A stretch of 21,072 bases of DNA from DASUZD01 sp036377055 (GTDB lineage: Bacteria > Actinomycetota > Thermoleophilia > Gaiellales > Gaiellaceae): NCBI GenBank assembly GCA_036377055.1, contig DASUZD010000082.1:1-21072 (forward strand). Direction: 5' to 3'. A program made the position numbers and the translations under genes. Below the pieces are notes generated by a model. That model was not told the origin of the DNA and did not search any database. It saw nothing but the letters and a program-made list of their open reading frames with translations. This document shows, in pieces, positions 1-10,299 of this stretch (position 1 is its first letter; each line of letters begins with the position of its first letter).

Positions 1-155
1 AGTCTGCCGCTCTTTGCGCGGAACTCACCCTTTCGGGTGTCTGAACCGGCTCGTTTCTGCGAGATACTCGTGTGGCCGTTCGTCCAGAGTGAGCCGCCGT
101 TATCCACCTCGCTCTCAGCCTTGCCCGTAGCTCCGCGCGCCGCCGTTCATGGCGG
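1..155. other. Upstream non-coding stretch before the histidine kinase
   Basis: No convincing gene is visible here. The frame leading into the kinase is closed by a TGA shortly upstream and offers no earlier usable start. A short inverted repeat, CACCC-TTTC-GGGTG, lies at 26-39 and could be a small hairpin or protein-binding site. One other forward frame is open from the window edge, but its translation does not resemble a protein I know. The stretch probably holds the promoter of the kinase; I could not assign -35/-10 elements. Confidence 0.4.
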
Positions 156-1538
156 ATGCCGTCGGTTGCTGCCTCTGCCGTAGCCGTCGTCGCGGTTCCG
201 GTGGTCGCTGCCGGAGCGGCCGTTGCGGCGGCCGCTTTGGCGCTTCTGCCCGGGACTGGGCGCGCCGCTTTCGCCGGTGCAGCGGTTCTCCTCGTCGCAT
301 CGATCCTGGCTGAGGCGTTTCCGGTTCCGATCGAGGGTGTCGCGGCCGGAGCCACCTCCCTCGCCACGATCTTCATGGTCGCGACGGCGACGCTCTACTC
401 GTGGCAGCTCGCGACGCTCGTCGGGCTGCTGACGATGCTCCTGATCGAGAGCTGGCGTCGCAAGCCGATCGTCCGGTCCCTATACAACACGGCGTTGTAC
501 GCGCTCTCGGGCGCGGCCGCGGGAGCGATGGCCTCCGTGGTCGGTTCCCGTTACGCAGCCGTGCTCGCCGGCGCCGCCGCGTTCTACGTCGTCGACGTCG
601 GTCTGCTCGCGGCCGTGATCGCCCGAGCTCGAGAGACGCGATATTCGGCGGTGATCCGCAGCTTCGCCGCTTCGACCGTGACCCCGTTCGTCGTCATGGC
701 GGCGACGACGGCGATCCTCGTCGAGCTATGGAGCCGGTCCGTGCTGCTAGCGCTGCTCCTTGCGCCGCCGTTGTTCGCGATCGCCGTCTACCAGAGGTCG
801 CTCCACACCGCCTTGGAGCGCCAGCGTGAGCTCGATCGCCTGAAGGAGGAGTTCGTCGTGATCGTCTCGCACGAGCTGCGGACTCCTCTCGCCTCGGTGT
901 ACGGCGGCGTCGAGACGCTTCAGCGGAAATCACTCGACGAGGGGACGCGCGATCGGGTGCTCGCTGTCGTCCGCGAGCAGGCCGTGCGGCTGGCGAAGCT
1001 CGTCGACGACGTGCTGTGGGCCAGTCGCCTCGACGGGCCCGGGAGAAAGGCGAGACTGGCCCCGTTCGCGCCGGCTCGACTCGTACGCGAGGTCGTCGCG
1101 TCGGCCGAAGCGGCGGCACCGGGTCACGTCGAGCTGTCGATGGTTCTCGACGGCGACGCTCCGAGCGCGGTCGGCGACGAGGAGCATGTGCGGCGCGTCC
1201 TCGCGAATCTGATCGAGAACGCGATCAAGTACTCGCCTGACGGCGGCACGATCACCGTCGCGCTCGAGGCGGAGGAGGAGTTCGTCCGCTTCGTCGTCCG
1301 CGACGAAGGGATCGGTGTCGCCGACAACGATCGAGACCGGATCTTCGACAAGTTCACGCGTCTCGACCCCGAGATGATGCGAGGCGTCAGCGGAACCGGC
1401 CTCGGCCTCTACATCTGCCGGGAGCTGGTGGAAGGAATGGGTGGACGAATCTGGGCAGAGCCGAACCCCGGCAAAGGCACGACGTTCGTGTTCGAGCTGC
1501 CTGTGGCGTCGGCAACTATGGAAGGAGCGACAGCTTGA
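156..1538 (+). CDS. Membrane-bound sensor histidine kinase (orphan)
   Basis: A 460-residue two-component sensor kinase that should autophosphorylate on His and pass the phosphate to a response regulator. Residues 1-215 are hydrophobic, with about six predicted membrane segments and no large extracytoplasmic loop, resembling MASE-type integral membrane sensor domains. A short linker (216-232) leads to the HisKA dimerisation domain with the H-box SHELRTPLAS (phospho-acceptor H239). A HATPase_c domain follows: N-box NLIENAIKYS at 351-360, G1 box DEGIGVAD at 383-390 and G2 box GTGLGLYI at 413-420. All catalytic motifs are intact. The ATG at 156 is the first in-frame start after an upstream stop. 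The TGA overlaps the ATG of the next small gene, so the two are probably co-translated. No response regulator lies next to it, so partner and stimulus are unknown. Confidence 0.93.
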   Translation: MPSVAASAVAVVAVPVVAAGAAVAAAALALLPGTGRAAFAGAAVLLVASILAEAFPVPIEGVAAGATSLATIFMVATATLYSWQLATLVGLLTMLLIESWRRKPIVRSLYNTALYALSGAAAGAMASVVGSRYAAVLAGAAAFYVVDVGLLAAVIARARETRYSAVIRSFAASTVTPFVVMAATTAILVELWSRSVLLALLLAPPLFAIAVYQRSLHTALERQRELDRLKEEFVVIVSHELRTPLASVYGGVETLQRKSLDEGTRDRVLAVVREQAVRLAKLVDDVLWASRLDGPGRKARLAPFAPARLVREVVASAEAAAPGHVELSMVLDGDAPSAVGDEEHVRRVLANLIENAIKYSPDGGTITVALEAEEEFVRFVVRDEGIGVADNDRDRIFDKFTRLDPEMMRGVSGTGLGLYICRELVEGMGGRIWAEPNPGKGTTFVFELPVASATMEGATA

Positions 1539-1696
1539 TGAAGAAGGGAATCGTGCTGCTTTTCGCCGTGCTTCTCCTCGCGCTCGCGACGGTCGGCGCG
1601 GGTTGGAAGTGGACCCACCACGGACCGCCGCCTGGAACGCCGACAGGCGCGGCGGACGAATCTTCGGTGCCGGACGGCTGGTCGTGGGACGCGTGA
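1538..1696 (+). CDS. 52-residue single-span membrane or secreted peptide
   Basis: A small gene whose ATG overlaps the TGA of the histidine kinase (TGATG), a typical translationally coupled pair. The product starts MKKGIVLLFAVLLLALATVG: two lysines, then a hydrophobic segment at residues 4-21 that could be a signal peptide or membrane anchor. There is no lipobox cysteine. The rest is short, polar and Pro/Gly-rich, ending in the Trp-rich acidic tail DGWSWDA. I do not recognise a family. Stop/start coupling to the kinase suggests an accessory or modulating peptide of that sensor, which is inference. The stop lies 12 bases before the -35 element of the imuB promoter. Confidence 0.7.
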   Translation: MKKGIVLLFAVLLLALATVGAGWKWTHHGPPPGTPTGAADESSVPDGWSWDA

Positions 1697-1714
1697 TCTA
1701 AGCCGTTCTTGACG

Positions 1715-1728
1715 CGAACACGTGTTCG
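1715..1728 (+). promoter_or_regulatory. LexA box 1 (SOS operator)
   Basis: The perfect palindrome CGAACACGTGTTCG matches the Actinobacteria/Gram-positive SOS box core GAAC-N4-GTTC. It lies in the spacer between the -35 and -10 of the imuB promoter. Confidence 0.92.
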
Positions 1729-1733
1729 TGATA

Positions 1734-1745
1734 GAACACGTGTTC
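1734..1745 (+). promoter_or_regulatory. LexA box 2 (SOS operator)
   Basis: A second copy of GAACACGTGTTC, identical in its 12-base core to box 1 and 18 bases away centre to centre. It overlaps the -10 hexamer and ends 4 bases before the imuB start codon. Tandem sites suggest tight or cooperative repression. Confidence 0.92.
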
Positions 1746-1749
1746 GCAG

Positions 1750-2931
1750 ATGATCGCGTGCGTTCTCATCCCCGGTTTTCCGCTGCGGGCAGCGCTCGAG
1801 GCTAGGCCCTCGCTCTCGCTTCGGCCGGCGGCGCTGGCGCCCGTCGAGGGGACCGAGCCGCTGATCGGGCCGGTCACGGCCGCTGCTGAGGCGGCCGGCG
1901 TGCGGCCGGGGATGCGGATGGGGGAGGCGCTCGCGACGTGCCCGGCGCTCGTGCTCGTCGAGCAGGATCCGGCGCGGGCCGAGCAGGCGTGGGAGGAGAT
2001 CCTGCGCCGGCTCGAGGACGCGGGGTTCGCGGTCGAGCCGGCCGAGCCGGGGTGTGTCTATTTCGAAACTTCCGGGATCGAGCGGTTGTACGGCGGGCTC
2101 GAGCGCGCGCTTCAGCGTGCCCTCGCCGCCGTCGGCTCTGCCTGGGACGCGCGCGTCGGCGCCGCCGCACGCCGATTCGCCGCACTCGCAGCGGCGAGCG
2201 TCGCGCGTCCCGGGCAGGTTCTCGTCGTCGCCGACGACCGGGCTGACGAGTTCCTCGCGCCGCTCCCGCTGGGGCTCGTCCCGCTCGAGCCCGCACGTCA
2301 ACAGGAGCTGCGCGAGCTCGGAGTCCGAAGGCTTGGCGAGCTTGCCGGGCTGCCGGGCGCTGCCGTTGCCGAACGTCTGGGGCCGGACGGCCGGCGCGCC
2401 TGGAGCCTGGCGAGGGGCGGCGAGAGGCGGAAGCCGCGGGGCCGGCGGCCGCCGGCGGAGATCGTCGAGGCGCTCGCGTTCCCCGAGGCGATCGACAACG
2501 AGCTCACGCTCAGGCGCGCGCTCGGGGCGCTCGTCGAGACGCTGCTCGGGCGGCCTGAGCGCCGAGGCAGGTTCGCTCGCAAGCTCGCGCTGACTGCGCG
2601 GCTCGTCGGCGGCGGCTCGTGGCGCCGAACGGTGACGCTGCGCGATCCCACCACCGAGCCGGCGCGTCTCCGCGCGGCGCTTGGCCCGAAGCTCGCCGAG
2701 CTGCCGGCGCCCGTCGTCGAGCTCGGGCTCGAGTTCGTCGAGCTCGCGGAGTCGACAGGACGGCAGCTCGAGCTTGTCCGGGAGGGGTCCGACCTCGTCG
2801 AGCGCCTCCAGGACGGGCTGCGCCAGGTCCGCGCCGCCACTGGGACCGGCTCCGTGTGCACAGTCGTCGAGGTCGCGCCGTGGTCGCGGATCCCCGAGGC
2901 GCGCGCGCTGCTCGTGCCGCGTGACGAGTGA
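1750..2931 (+). CDS. imuB: ImuB-type catalytically inactive Y-family polymerase
   Basis: A 393-residue Y-family DNA polymerase-like protein of the ImuB class, the mutasome hub that links the beta clamp to DnaE2 during SOS mutagenesis. The N-terminus reads ACVLIPGFPLRAAL, lacking the metal-binding Asp of active Y-family enzymes. The second catalytic block (usually S-x-DE) is replaced by VYFETSGIERLYGG at about 103-116, also without the acidic pair, so nucleotidyl transfer is not expected. An HhH-like region with LGELAGLPGAAV and a little-finger domain follow, then a possible degenerate clamp motif, RQLELV. The protein stops soon after SRIPEARALLVP, making it shorter than many ImuB proteins (about 500 residues). 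The missing tail seems to be the overlapping next gene. Expression should be LexA-controlled through two boxes immediately upstream. No imuA precedes it. Confidence 0.92.
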   Translation: MIACVLIPGFPLRAALEARPSLSLRPAALAPVEGTEPLIGPVTAAAEAAGVRPGMRMGEALATCPALVLVEQDPARAEQAWEEILRRLEDAGFAVEPAEPGCVYFETSGIERLYGGLERALQRALAAVGSAWDARVGAAARRFAALAAASVARPGQVLVVADDRADEFLAPLPLGLVPLEPARQQELRELGVRRLGELAGLPGAAVAERLGPDGRRAWSLARGGERRKPRGRRPPAEIVEALAFPEAIDNELTLRRALGALVETLLGRPERRGRFARKLALTARLVGGGSWRRTVTLRDPTTEPARLRAALGPKLAELPAPVVELGLEFVELAESTGRQLELVREGSDLVERLQDGLRQVRAATGTGSVCTVVEVAPWSRIPEARALLVPRDE

Positions 2932-3205
2932 GACCGTCCGCGTACGCGCACGCACCGCCGCCCGGCCGGCGGGACGCGTCAACGAGCCGCGGCCGGCGCT
3001 CGTGGAGACGCACTTCGGCGGCGAGCCGACGCACGTGAACCGGCAGGGCGTCGCTCTCGTCCGCGAGGAGTGGCGCGTCGTCGACCGCTGGTGGACCGAG
3101 GAGCCGGTGAGCCGGCGCTACTTCGACGTCGTGCTGGAGAGCGGGCAGAACGCCGTCGTCTTTCACGACGACGAGCAGGGGAGGTGGTTCACCCAGAAGG
3201 CATGA
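2921..3205 (+). CDS. DUF6504-like small protein, probable detached ImuB C-terminal domain
   Basis: A 94-residue protein. The best start is the GTG at 2921, which overlaps the last 11 bases of imuB in another frame and implies translational coupling. After a basic, disordered stretch, the core carries Trp/aromatic signatures: EEWRVVDRWWTEEPVSRRYF, then FHDDEQGRWF near the end. This W..dRWW...R.YF...G.Wf pattern is what I know from the DUF6504 family beside imuB in actinobacteria, and from the C-terminal tail of full-length ImuB proteins. I infer it acts in trans as the ImuB tail, contributing to partner binding in the mutasome. The family name comes from memory of the pattern, not from a search. 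Its 3' end overlaps the convergent TfoX-like gene by 17 bases. Confidence 0.78.
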   Translation: MTSETVRVRARTAARPAGRVNEPRPALVETHFGGEPTHVNRQGVALVREEWRVVDRWWTEEPVSRRYFDVVLESGQNAVVFHDDEQGRWFTQKA

Positions 3206-3512
3206 CCAGTGCGGCCTCGGCGAACTCGGGCCAGCGGTCCGCGTGAGCCGCGGGCACCTGCACCCACTCCTTGAACGGTCGGCCCTCGCCGCTCGGGTCG
3301 AAGAGCTGGGCGCCGGCGAGCGCGAGGGCAGCGTCGCGCTGGTCGGGGTCGGGCAGCTTGAAGACCATCGCGCCGGACGAGGCCGTGAAGCCGGCGACCA
3401 TCTTCCCCGCGCGCTTCACGCACGGCATGCCCATCATCTTCGCGAGCTCGACGTCGTCGTTCCGCGCGACGAGGTCGTCGGTGATCTCTTCATAACGCGC
3501 TCGCGGCTCCAT
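3189..3512 (-). CDS. TfoX/Sxy N-terminal-domain-like protein
   Basis: A 107-residue soluble protein resembling stand-alone TfoX N-terminal domains. The pattern is typical: an N-terminal helix (ARYEEITDDLVARNDDVELAKMMG), then the block MGMPCVKRAGKMVAGFT with glycines and a basic pair, then a short strand GAMVFKLP and a C-terminal PFKEWVQVP segment. In proteobacteria full-length TfoX/Sxy regulates competence, but isolated N-domain proteins have no settled function, so none is claimed. The ATG follows the TAG of the bicupin gene with no gap (TAGATG), so both are almost certainly on one transcript. It runs against the SOS genes and its 3' end overlaps the preceding plus-strand gene. Confidence 0.75.
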   Translation of the reverse strand: MEPRARYEEITDDLVARNDDVELAKMMGMPCVKRAGKMVAGFTASSGAMVFKLPDPDQRDAALALAGAQLFDPSGEGRPFKEWVQVPAAHADRWPEFAEAALVMPSG

Positions 3513-4274
3513 CTACTGGCTCCTGACGGATGCCGCGAAGCCGGCGTCGGGCGCGTGGAGGTTGAGGAGCGTCGCGCGACCGGGCCCTGGGGTGGCGAAC
3601 CCGTGCCTGACGGCCGGAGGAGCGGCGACGAAGCTTCCCGCGCCCGCGAGGACGACGTCGTCGCCGACCGTGAACTCGACCTGGCCGTCGAGGACCCAGA
3701 ACGCGTCGACGTGGTCGGCGTGCTCGTGCGGGTCGACGCTGAAGGTCGGCTCGAACTCGATCTCGAGGATCGAGACGTCGCCCGCGTCTCCCTTGATCGT
3801 GACCACGCGGTCGTCGCGCTCGAGCCGTTCGCCGCCGGTCGGGCTCGCGACGGTCGCGTCGGCCGCCGGTCGACCCGGGTCGTCGGGCCAGTCCTCGTTG
3901 TCGAAGCCGGACCGGTCCCCGTGGAGGACGTCGAGGAAGCCGCCGTCGGGCGCGTGGATGTTGAGGAACCGCGCGTGGGCGTTGCTGTCGTTCGCGAACG
4001 TGTGGAGGACGCGAGGCGGGATCAGGACGAGCGTGCGCGGGCCCGCGACGACGCGCTTCCAGTCATGGCCGAGCAGGACCTGGAGCTCGCCTTCGAGGAC
4101 GTAGAAGCCGTCGACGTGGCGGTGGTGGACGTGCGGGACCGGTCCGCGCATGCCGGGGCCGTAGCGGAACTCCGACAGCGTCAGCTGATCCAGCCCCGCC
4201 TTGAGGACGATCGAGCGCTCTGGGGTGTCGACGACGACCTCGCCGTCGCCGGGGCCCAAGACGATGGCGTCCAC
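3513..4274 (-). CDS. Bicupin (two-cupin-domain) protein
   Basis: A 253-residue protein with two tandem cupin beta-barrels. Domain 1 (about 30-110) has the metal-binding signature HVHHRHVDGFYVLEGE (H48, H50, H53) with a distal H91. Domain 2 (about 160-245) has HEHADHVDAFWVLDGQ (H183, H185, H188) and H224. Both barrels keep a full set of candidate ligands, so both could bind metal. The domains end in near-identical motifs, FLNIHAPDGGF and LLNLHAPDAGF, showing an internal duplication. Such proteins include dioxygenases, isomerases and sugar-binding regulators; the substrate cannot be told. The start is GTG at 4274. A shorter start seems unlikely because the N-terminal strand is well formed. It is transcribed away from dnaE2, whose proposed start is only 11 bases away, so the two share a tiny divergent region. 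Confidence 0.85.
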   Translation of the reverse strand: MDAIVLGPGDGEVVVDTPERSIVLKAGLDQLTLSEFRYGPGMRGPVPHVHHRHVDGFYVLEGELQVLLGHDWKRVVAGPRTLVLIPPRVLHTFANDSNAHARFLNIHAPDGGFLDVLHGDRSGFDNEDWPDDPGRPAADATVASPTGGERLERDDRVVTIKGDAGDVSILEIEFEPTFSVDPHEHADHVDAFWVLDGQVEFTVGDDVVLAGAGSFVAAPPAVRHGFATPGPGRATLLNLHAPDAGFAASVRSQ

Positions 4275-4280
4275 GGAGGG
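4275..4280 (+). promoter_or_regulatory. Ribosome binding site deciding the dnaE2 start
   Basis: GGAGGG lies 5 bases before the CTG at 4286 and only 2 before the ATT at 4283. It is far upstream of the first canonical in-frame start (GTG 4361). Its position supports CTG 4286 as the initiation codon. Confidence 0.55.
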
Positions 4281-4285
4281 CGATT

Positions 4286-7510
<3,225 letters not shown>

Positions 7511-8350
7511 CTCGAACCGCGAAGAGATGGCCGCGGTCCTCGGCCGTCCGCTCGTCGAGCGGAACGGCCGTCGGGGCGCTGTGCGCGATCCACGACACGT
7601 CGAAGCCGAGCGACAGCAGCTCCGCGACGAGGTCGTCCGGCTCCGCCCCGACGGCCCGCATGAGCGCGGGGTGGACCTCCGCGAAGAGCGTCGCGTCCTC
7701 CACGCGCTCGAGCGTTCGGCGCATCCCCTCGACCGCAAGCCCCTCCGCGCCCTCGACGTTCAGCTTGACGAGCAGCCCTCCGTCGAGGTCGAGCTCGGCC
7801 AGCTCGTCGTCGACGCTCGTCGTCTCCACGCTCGCGACCGACGTCGTGTCGCCGCGGCGGACGAAGGAGCTGCCGATCGTGCTGCGGCTGACGTGGAGCT
7901 CTGCGCGGCCGGGCGCCGCAGCGAGCGCGCGCCGGCTCAGGCGGACGTTGTCGCCCGCGAGCCGCCTGACGTTCAACTTCAGCGCGCCGAAGTTGTAGGC
8001 GTCGGGCTCGAACGCCACGACGCGCCCGGTCGAGCCGACGGCGCGCGCTGCGAGAACCGTGTACACGCCGAGATGGGCGCCTCCGTCGACGACGGTCAGG
8101 CCGGGCCGGAGCGTGCGTGCGAACAGCTCGATGTACGACGTCTCGCGCCGGGCGCCGTTCGCGAGGAAGCTGCGGTGCCGCAGGTAGCCCCGGAACGGCA
8201 GCCCCTCGATCTCGGCGCGAAGCGGCGGACGCCCGAAGCGGACGAACGGCGCGTCGCACGCGTCCCGGACGGCGTCGAACGGACGGCCGAGCCCGGCCGC
8301 GCGGGCGCCACGCGCAAGGGCGCCGAGGCCGCCGAGCAGGCGGTCGCCGG

Positions 8351-10165
8351 TCACGCCGGCTGCTCCTCGGGGCGGCGCTGCTCGATCGGGCTCGGGTGCA
8401 TCGCCTGCGAGAGGTTGAACGCCGTGTTCACGAGCGCGACGTGCGTGAACGCCTGCGGGTAGTTGCCGAGCTGGCGGCGCTGCGCGGGGTCGTACTCCTC
8501 GGCGAGCAGGCCGAGCTCGTTCCGGAGCGCGAGCAGCCGCTCGAAGAGCGCGCGCGCCTCGTCGAGACGCCCCTGGAGCGCGAGGTTGTCTGCGAGCCAG
8601 AACGTGCAGGGGAGGAACGCGCCCTCGCCGGGCGGGAGCCCGTCGATCGCCTGCGTCTGCTCGTCTTGCCGGTAGCGCTGGACGAAGCCGTCGAGCATGA
8701 GCTGCCGCTCGATCTGCGCGACGGTCCCGATCATGCGCGGGTCCTGCGCCGGCAGGAAGCCGACGAGCGGGATCATCAGCAGGCTCGCGTCGACCCGCTT
8801 CGACCCGTAGAAGCCCGTGAACGAGTTGAGCTCGGTGTCGAAGCCGCGTCGGCAGACCTCGTCGTGGATCTCGGCGCGGGCGTTGCGCCAGCGATCGACG
8901 GGGCCGTTGCGGCCGAAGCGCTCGACGGCCTGGACGCCGCGGTCGAAGGCGACCCACGCCATCACCTTCGAGTGCGTGAAGTGCCGGCGCGGGCCGCGGA
9001 CCTCCCAGATCCCCTCGTCGGGCTCCTTCCAGATGTTCTCCAGGTACGTGAGCAGCCGGCGCTGGAGCGCCCACGCCTCCTTCGAGAGGCCGAGCTCGTG
9101 CACGCGCCCCTGGTGGAGCGCGTCCAGCACCTCGCCATAGACGTCGAGCTGGAGCTGCTCGGTCGCGGCGTTGCCGATTCGAACCGGACGAGAACCTTCG
9201 TACCCGGGCAGCCAGGACAGCTCGAGCTCGGGCAGCCGGCGCTGGCCCGCGAGCCCGTACATGATCTGGAGGTCGGCCGGGTCGCCGGCGGCGGCACGGA
9301 GCAGCCAGACGCGCCACGCGGCCGCCTCCTCGAGGTAGCCGGCGTTCAGGAACGCGAGCAGCGTCAGCGTCGCGTCGCGGAGCCAGCAGTGCCGGTAGTC
9401 CCAGTTGCGGACGCCGCCGATCTGCTCCGGCAGCGACGTCGTCGGCGCGGCGACGATCCCGCCGGTCGGCGCGAAGGTCAGCCCCTTGAGGACTGTGAGC
9501 GACTCGAGCACGGCGTCGCGCCACTCGCCGCGGTACGTGCACTGCGCCGCCCACTCGCGCCAGAACTGCTCCGTCTCGTCCAGGGCCACCTCCGGGTCGA
9601 TCGCGTCCGGCGGAAAGTCGTTCGACGGGTACCACGTGAGGACGAACGGGACGCGGTCGCCCTCGCAGACGGTGAAGTCGGCGATCGTGCGCATGTTCTC
9701 GCCTCGCGACTCGACAGGGGTCCGGAAGCACAGGCCGTCGGGGCCGGCCACCGCGATGCGTGCGTCGTCGATCCGCCGCACCCAGGGGATGATCGAGCCG
9801 TAGTCGAAGCGGATCACGAGCTCCGAGTTCATCTCGACCTCGCCCGAGAGGCCGACGACGATCCGGACGATGTCGGGCGCCTCTCCGCGTGGGGGCATGA
9901 AGTCGATCACGCGGACGGAGCCCGTGTCCGTCTGCCAGTCGGTCTCGAGAACCAGCGTGTGCTTCCGGTAGCGGCGGTCGCAGCGCCAGTGGTCGCCGCG
10001 CGGGGCGACTCGCCAGCGGCCGTGCTCCGGGGTGCCGAGGAGCGCAGCGAAGCACGCGCCCGAGTCGAAGTGCGGGAAGCAGAGCCAGTCGACCGACCCT
10101 TCGCTGGAGATCAGCGCCGCCGTCTGCAGGTCGCTGACCATTCCGTAGTCTTCGATTCGGGGCAT
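8351..10165 (-). CDS. Glycoside hydrolase family 15 (glucoamylase/trehalase-like)
   Basis: A 604-residue GH15 enzyme, cytoplasmic by lack of a signal peptide. This bacterial group hydrolyses alpha-glucosidic bonds, and in actinobacteria several members are trehalases. The N-terminus MPRIEDYGMVSDLQTAALIS and the following SEGSVDWLCFPHFDSGACFAALLG are diagnostic for the N-terminal beta-sandwich. The (alpha/alpha)6 barrel shows RNWDYRHCWLRDATLTLLAF, YGLAGQRRLPELELSWLPGY, and the C-terminal LAEEYDPAQRRQLGNYPQAF, where a catalytic Glu is expected. It overlaps the FkbM gene by 4 bases. Upstream, 133 bases separate it from the preceding operon gene; that gap contains a copy of its own first seven codons and two hairpins, plus a likely leaderless promoter. 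Whether the substrate is trehalose, dextrin or another glucan cannot be decided from sequence alone. Confidence 0.93.
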   Translation of the reverse strand: MPRIEDYGMVSDLQTAALISSEGSVDWLCFPHFDSGACFAALLGTPEHGRWRVAPRGDHWRCDRRYRKHTLVLETDWQTDTGSVRVIDFMPPRGEAPDIVRIVVGLSGEVEMNSELVIRFDYGSIIPWVRRIDDARIAVAGPDGLCFRTPVESRGENMRTIADFTVCEGDRVPFVLTWYPSNDFPPDAIDPEVALDETEQFWREWAAQCTYRGEWRDAVLESLTVLKGLTFAPTGGIVAAPTTSLPEQIGGVRNWDYRHCWLRDATLTLLAFLNAGYLEEAAAWRVWLLRAAAGDPADLQIMYGLAGQRRLPELELSWLPGYEGSRPVRIGNAATEQLQLDVYGEVLDALHQGRVHELGLSKEAWALQRRLLTYLENIWKEPDEGIWEVRGPRRHFTHSKVMAWVAFDRGVQAVERFGRNGPVDRWRNARAEIHDEVCRRGFDTELNSFTGFYGSKRVDASLLMIPLVGFLPAQDPRMIGTVAQIERQLMLDGFVQRYRQDEQTQAIDGLPPGEGAFLPCTFWLADNLALQGRLDEARALFERLLALRNELGLLAEEYDPAQRRQLGNYPQAFTHVALVNTAFNLSQAMHPSPIEQRRPEEQPA

Positions 10166-10171
10166 GCGTGG

Positions 10172-10177
10172 AGCGTA
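10172..10177 (-). promoter_or_regulatory. Possible leaderless -10 element of the GH15 gene
   Basis: On the minus strand, TACGCT (TANNNT type) ends 6 bases before the ATG at 10165. This places the predicted transcription start at the A of the ATG. No good -35 is seen. It could let the GH15 and FkbM genes be expressed separately from the upstream operon genes. Confidence 0.35.
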
Positions 10178-10212
10178 TTCGGGAAGGCGGCCGATTCGCT
10201 CGACCGGTCGGT

Positions 10213-10299
10213 TCAGACGGGCGCGCGAGCAAAGCTCGCACGCCCTGATGGTCGGCGCCGCCGAGTCGGCGCCTTAGCGTAGTCCTCGATCCGCGGCAT
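10213..10299 (-). pseudogene. Remnant 5' end of a second GH15 gene (28-codon ORF)
   Basis: The ATG at 10299 overlaps the TGA of the preceding gene (TGATG). The ORF begins MPRIEDYA, matching the MPRIEDYG start of the intact GH15 gene 134 bases downstream. Over the first 22 bases the two copies differ at three positions, all silent third-codon changes (CCG/CCC, CGG/CGA, GAG/GAA). After that the similarity stops and the frame ends at a TGA after 28 codons, running through palindromic DNA. The silent-only divergence suggests that both copies were once selected as coding. The simplest reading is the scar of a deleted tandem GH15 paralogue, or of a displaced original start. Very short, so moderate confidence. 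Confidence 0.5.
10221..10273. repeat. Two adjacent palindromes in the GH15 upstream gap
   Basis: The first hairpin pairs GCGCGCGAGC (10221-10230) with GCTCGCACGC (10234-10243) around an AAA loop, with one mismatch. The second pairs GGCGCCG (10254-10260) with CGGCGCC (10267-10273). The nonamer GTCGGCGCC also occurs twice directly (10251-10259, 10265-10273). There is no U-tract, so this looks more like a dispersed palindromic element or mRNA-stabilising structure than an intrinsic terminator. Confidence 0.6.

Larger units (their letters stand above)
1709..1749 (+). promoter_or_regulatory. SOS promoter of imuB with very short leader
   Basis: A -35 element TTGACG (1709-1714), a 17-base spacer and a -10 TAGAAC (1732-1737) place the transcription start near 1744, about 6 bases before the imuB ATG at 1750. 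No Shine-Dalgarno sequence is present between the promoter and the ATG, so the message should be near-leaderless. One LexA box fills the spacer and a second overlaps the -10, so bound LexA would block polymerase directly. Confidence 0.7.

Noticed and set aside
26..39. Riboswitch upstream of the histidine kinase
   Set aside because: Only one 5-base stem is visible; nothing else of a known riboswitch fold could be recognised.
3985..4005. TTCGCGAA palindrome in the cupin gene as an operator for dnaE2
   Set aside because: It is the wrong orientation for a LexA box, is within codons, and short CG-rich palindromes are frequent at this base composition.
8417..8429. A third possible LexA box (GAAC-N5-GTTC)
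   Set aside because: The spacer is 5 instead of 4 bases, it lies inside the GH15 coding region and is not near a start codon.
8117..10282. Plus-strand 721-codon open frame opposite GH15
   Set aside because: Shadow frame; the minus strand carries full GH15 and FkbM signatures.
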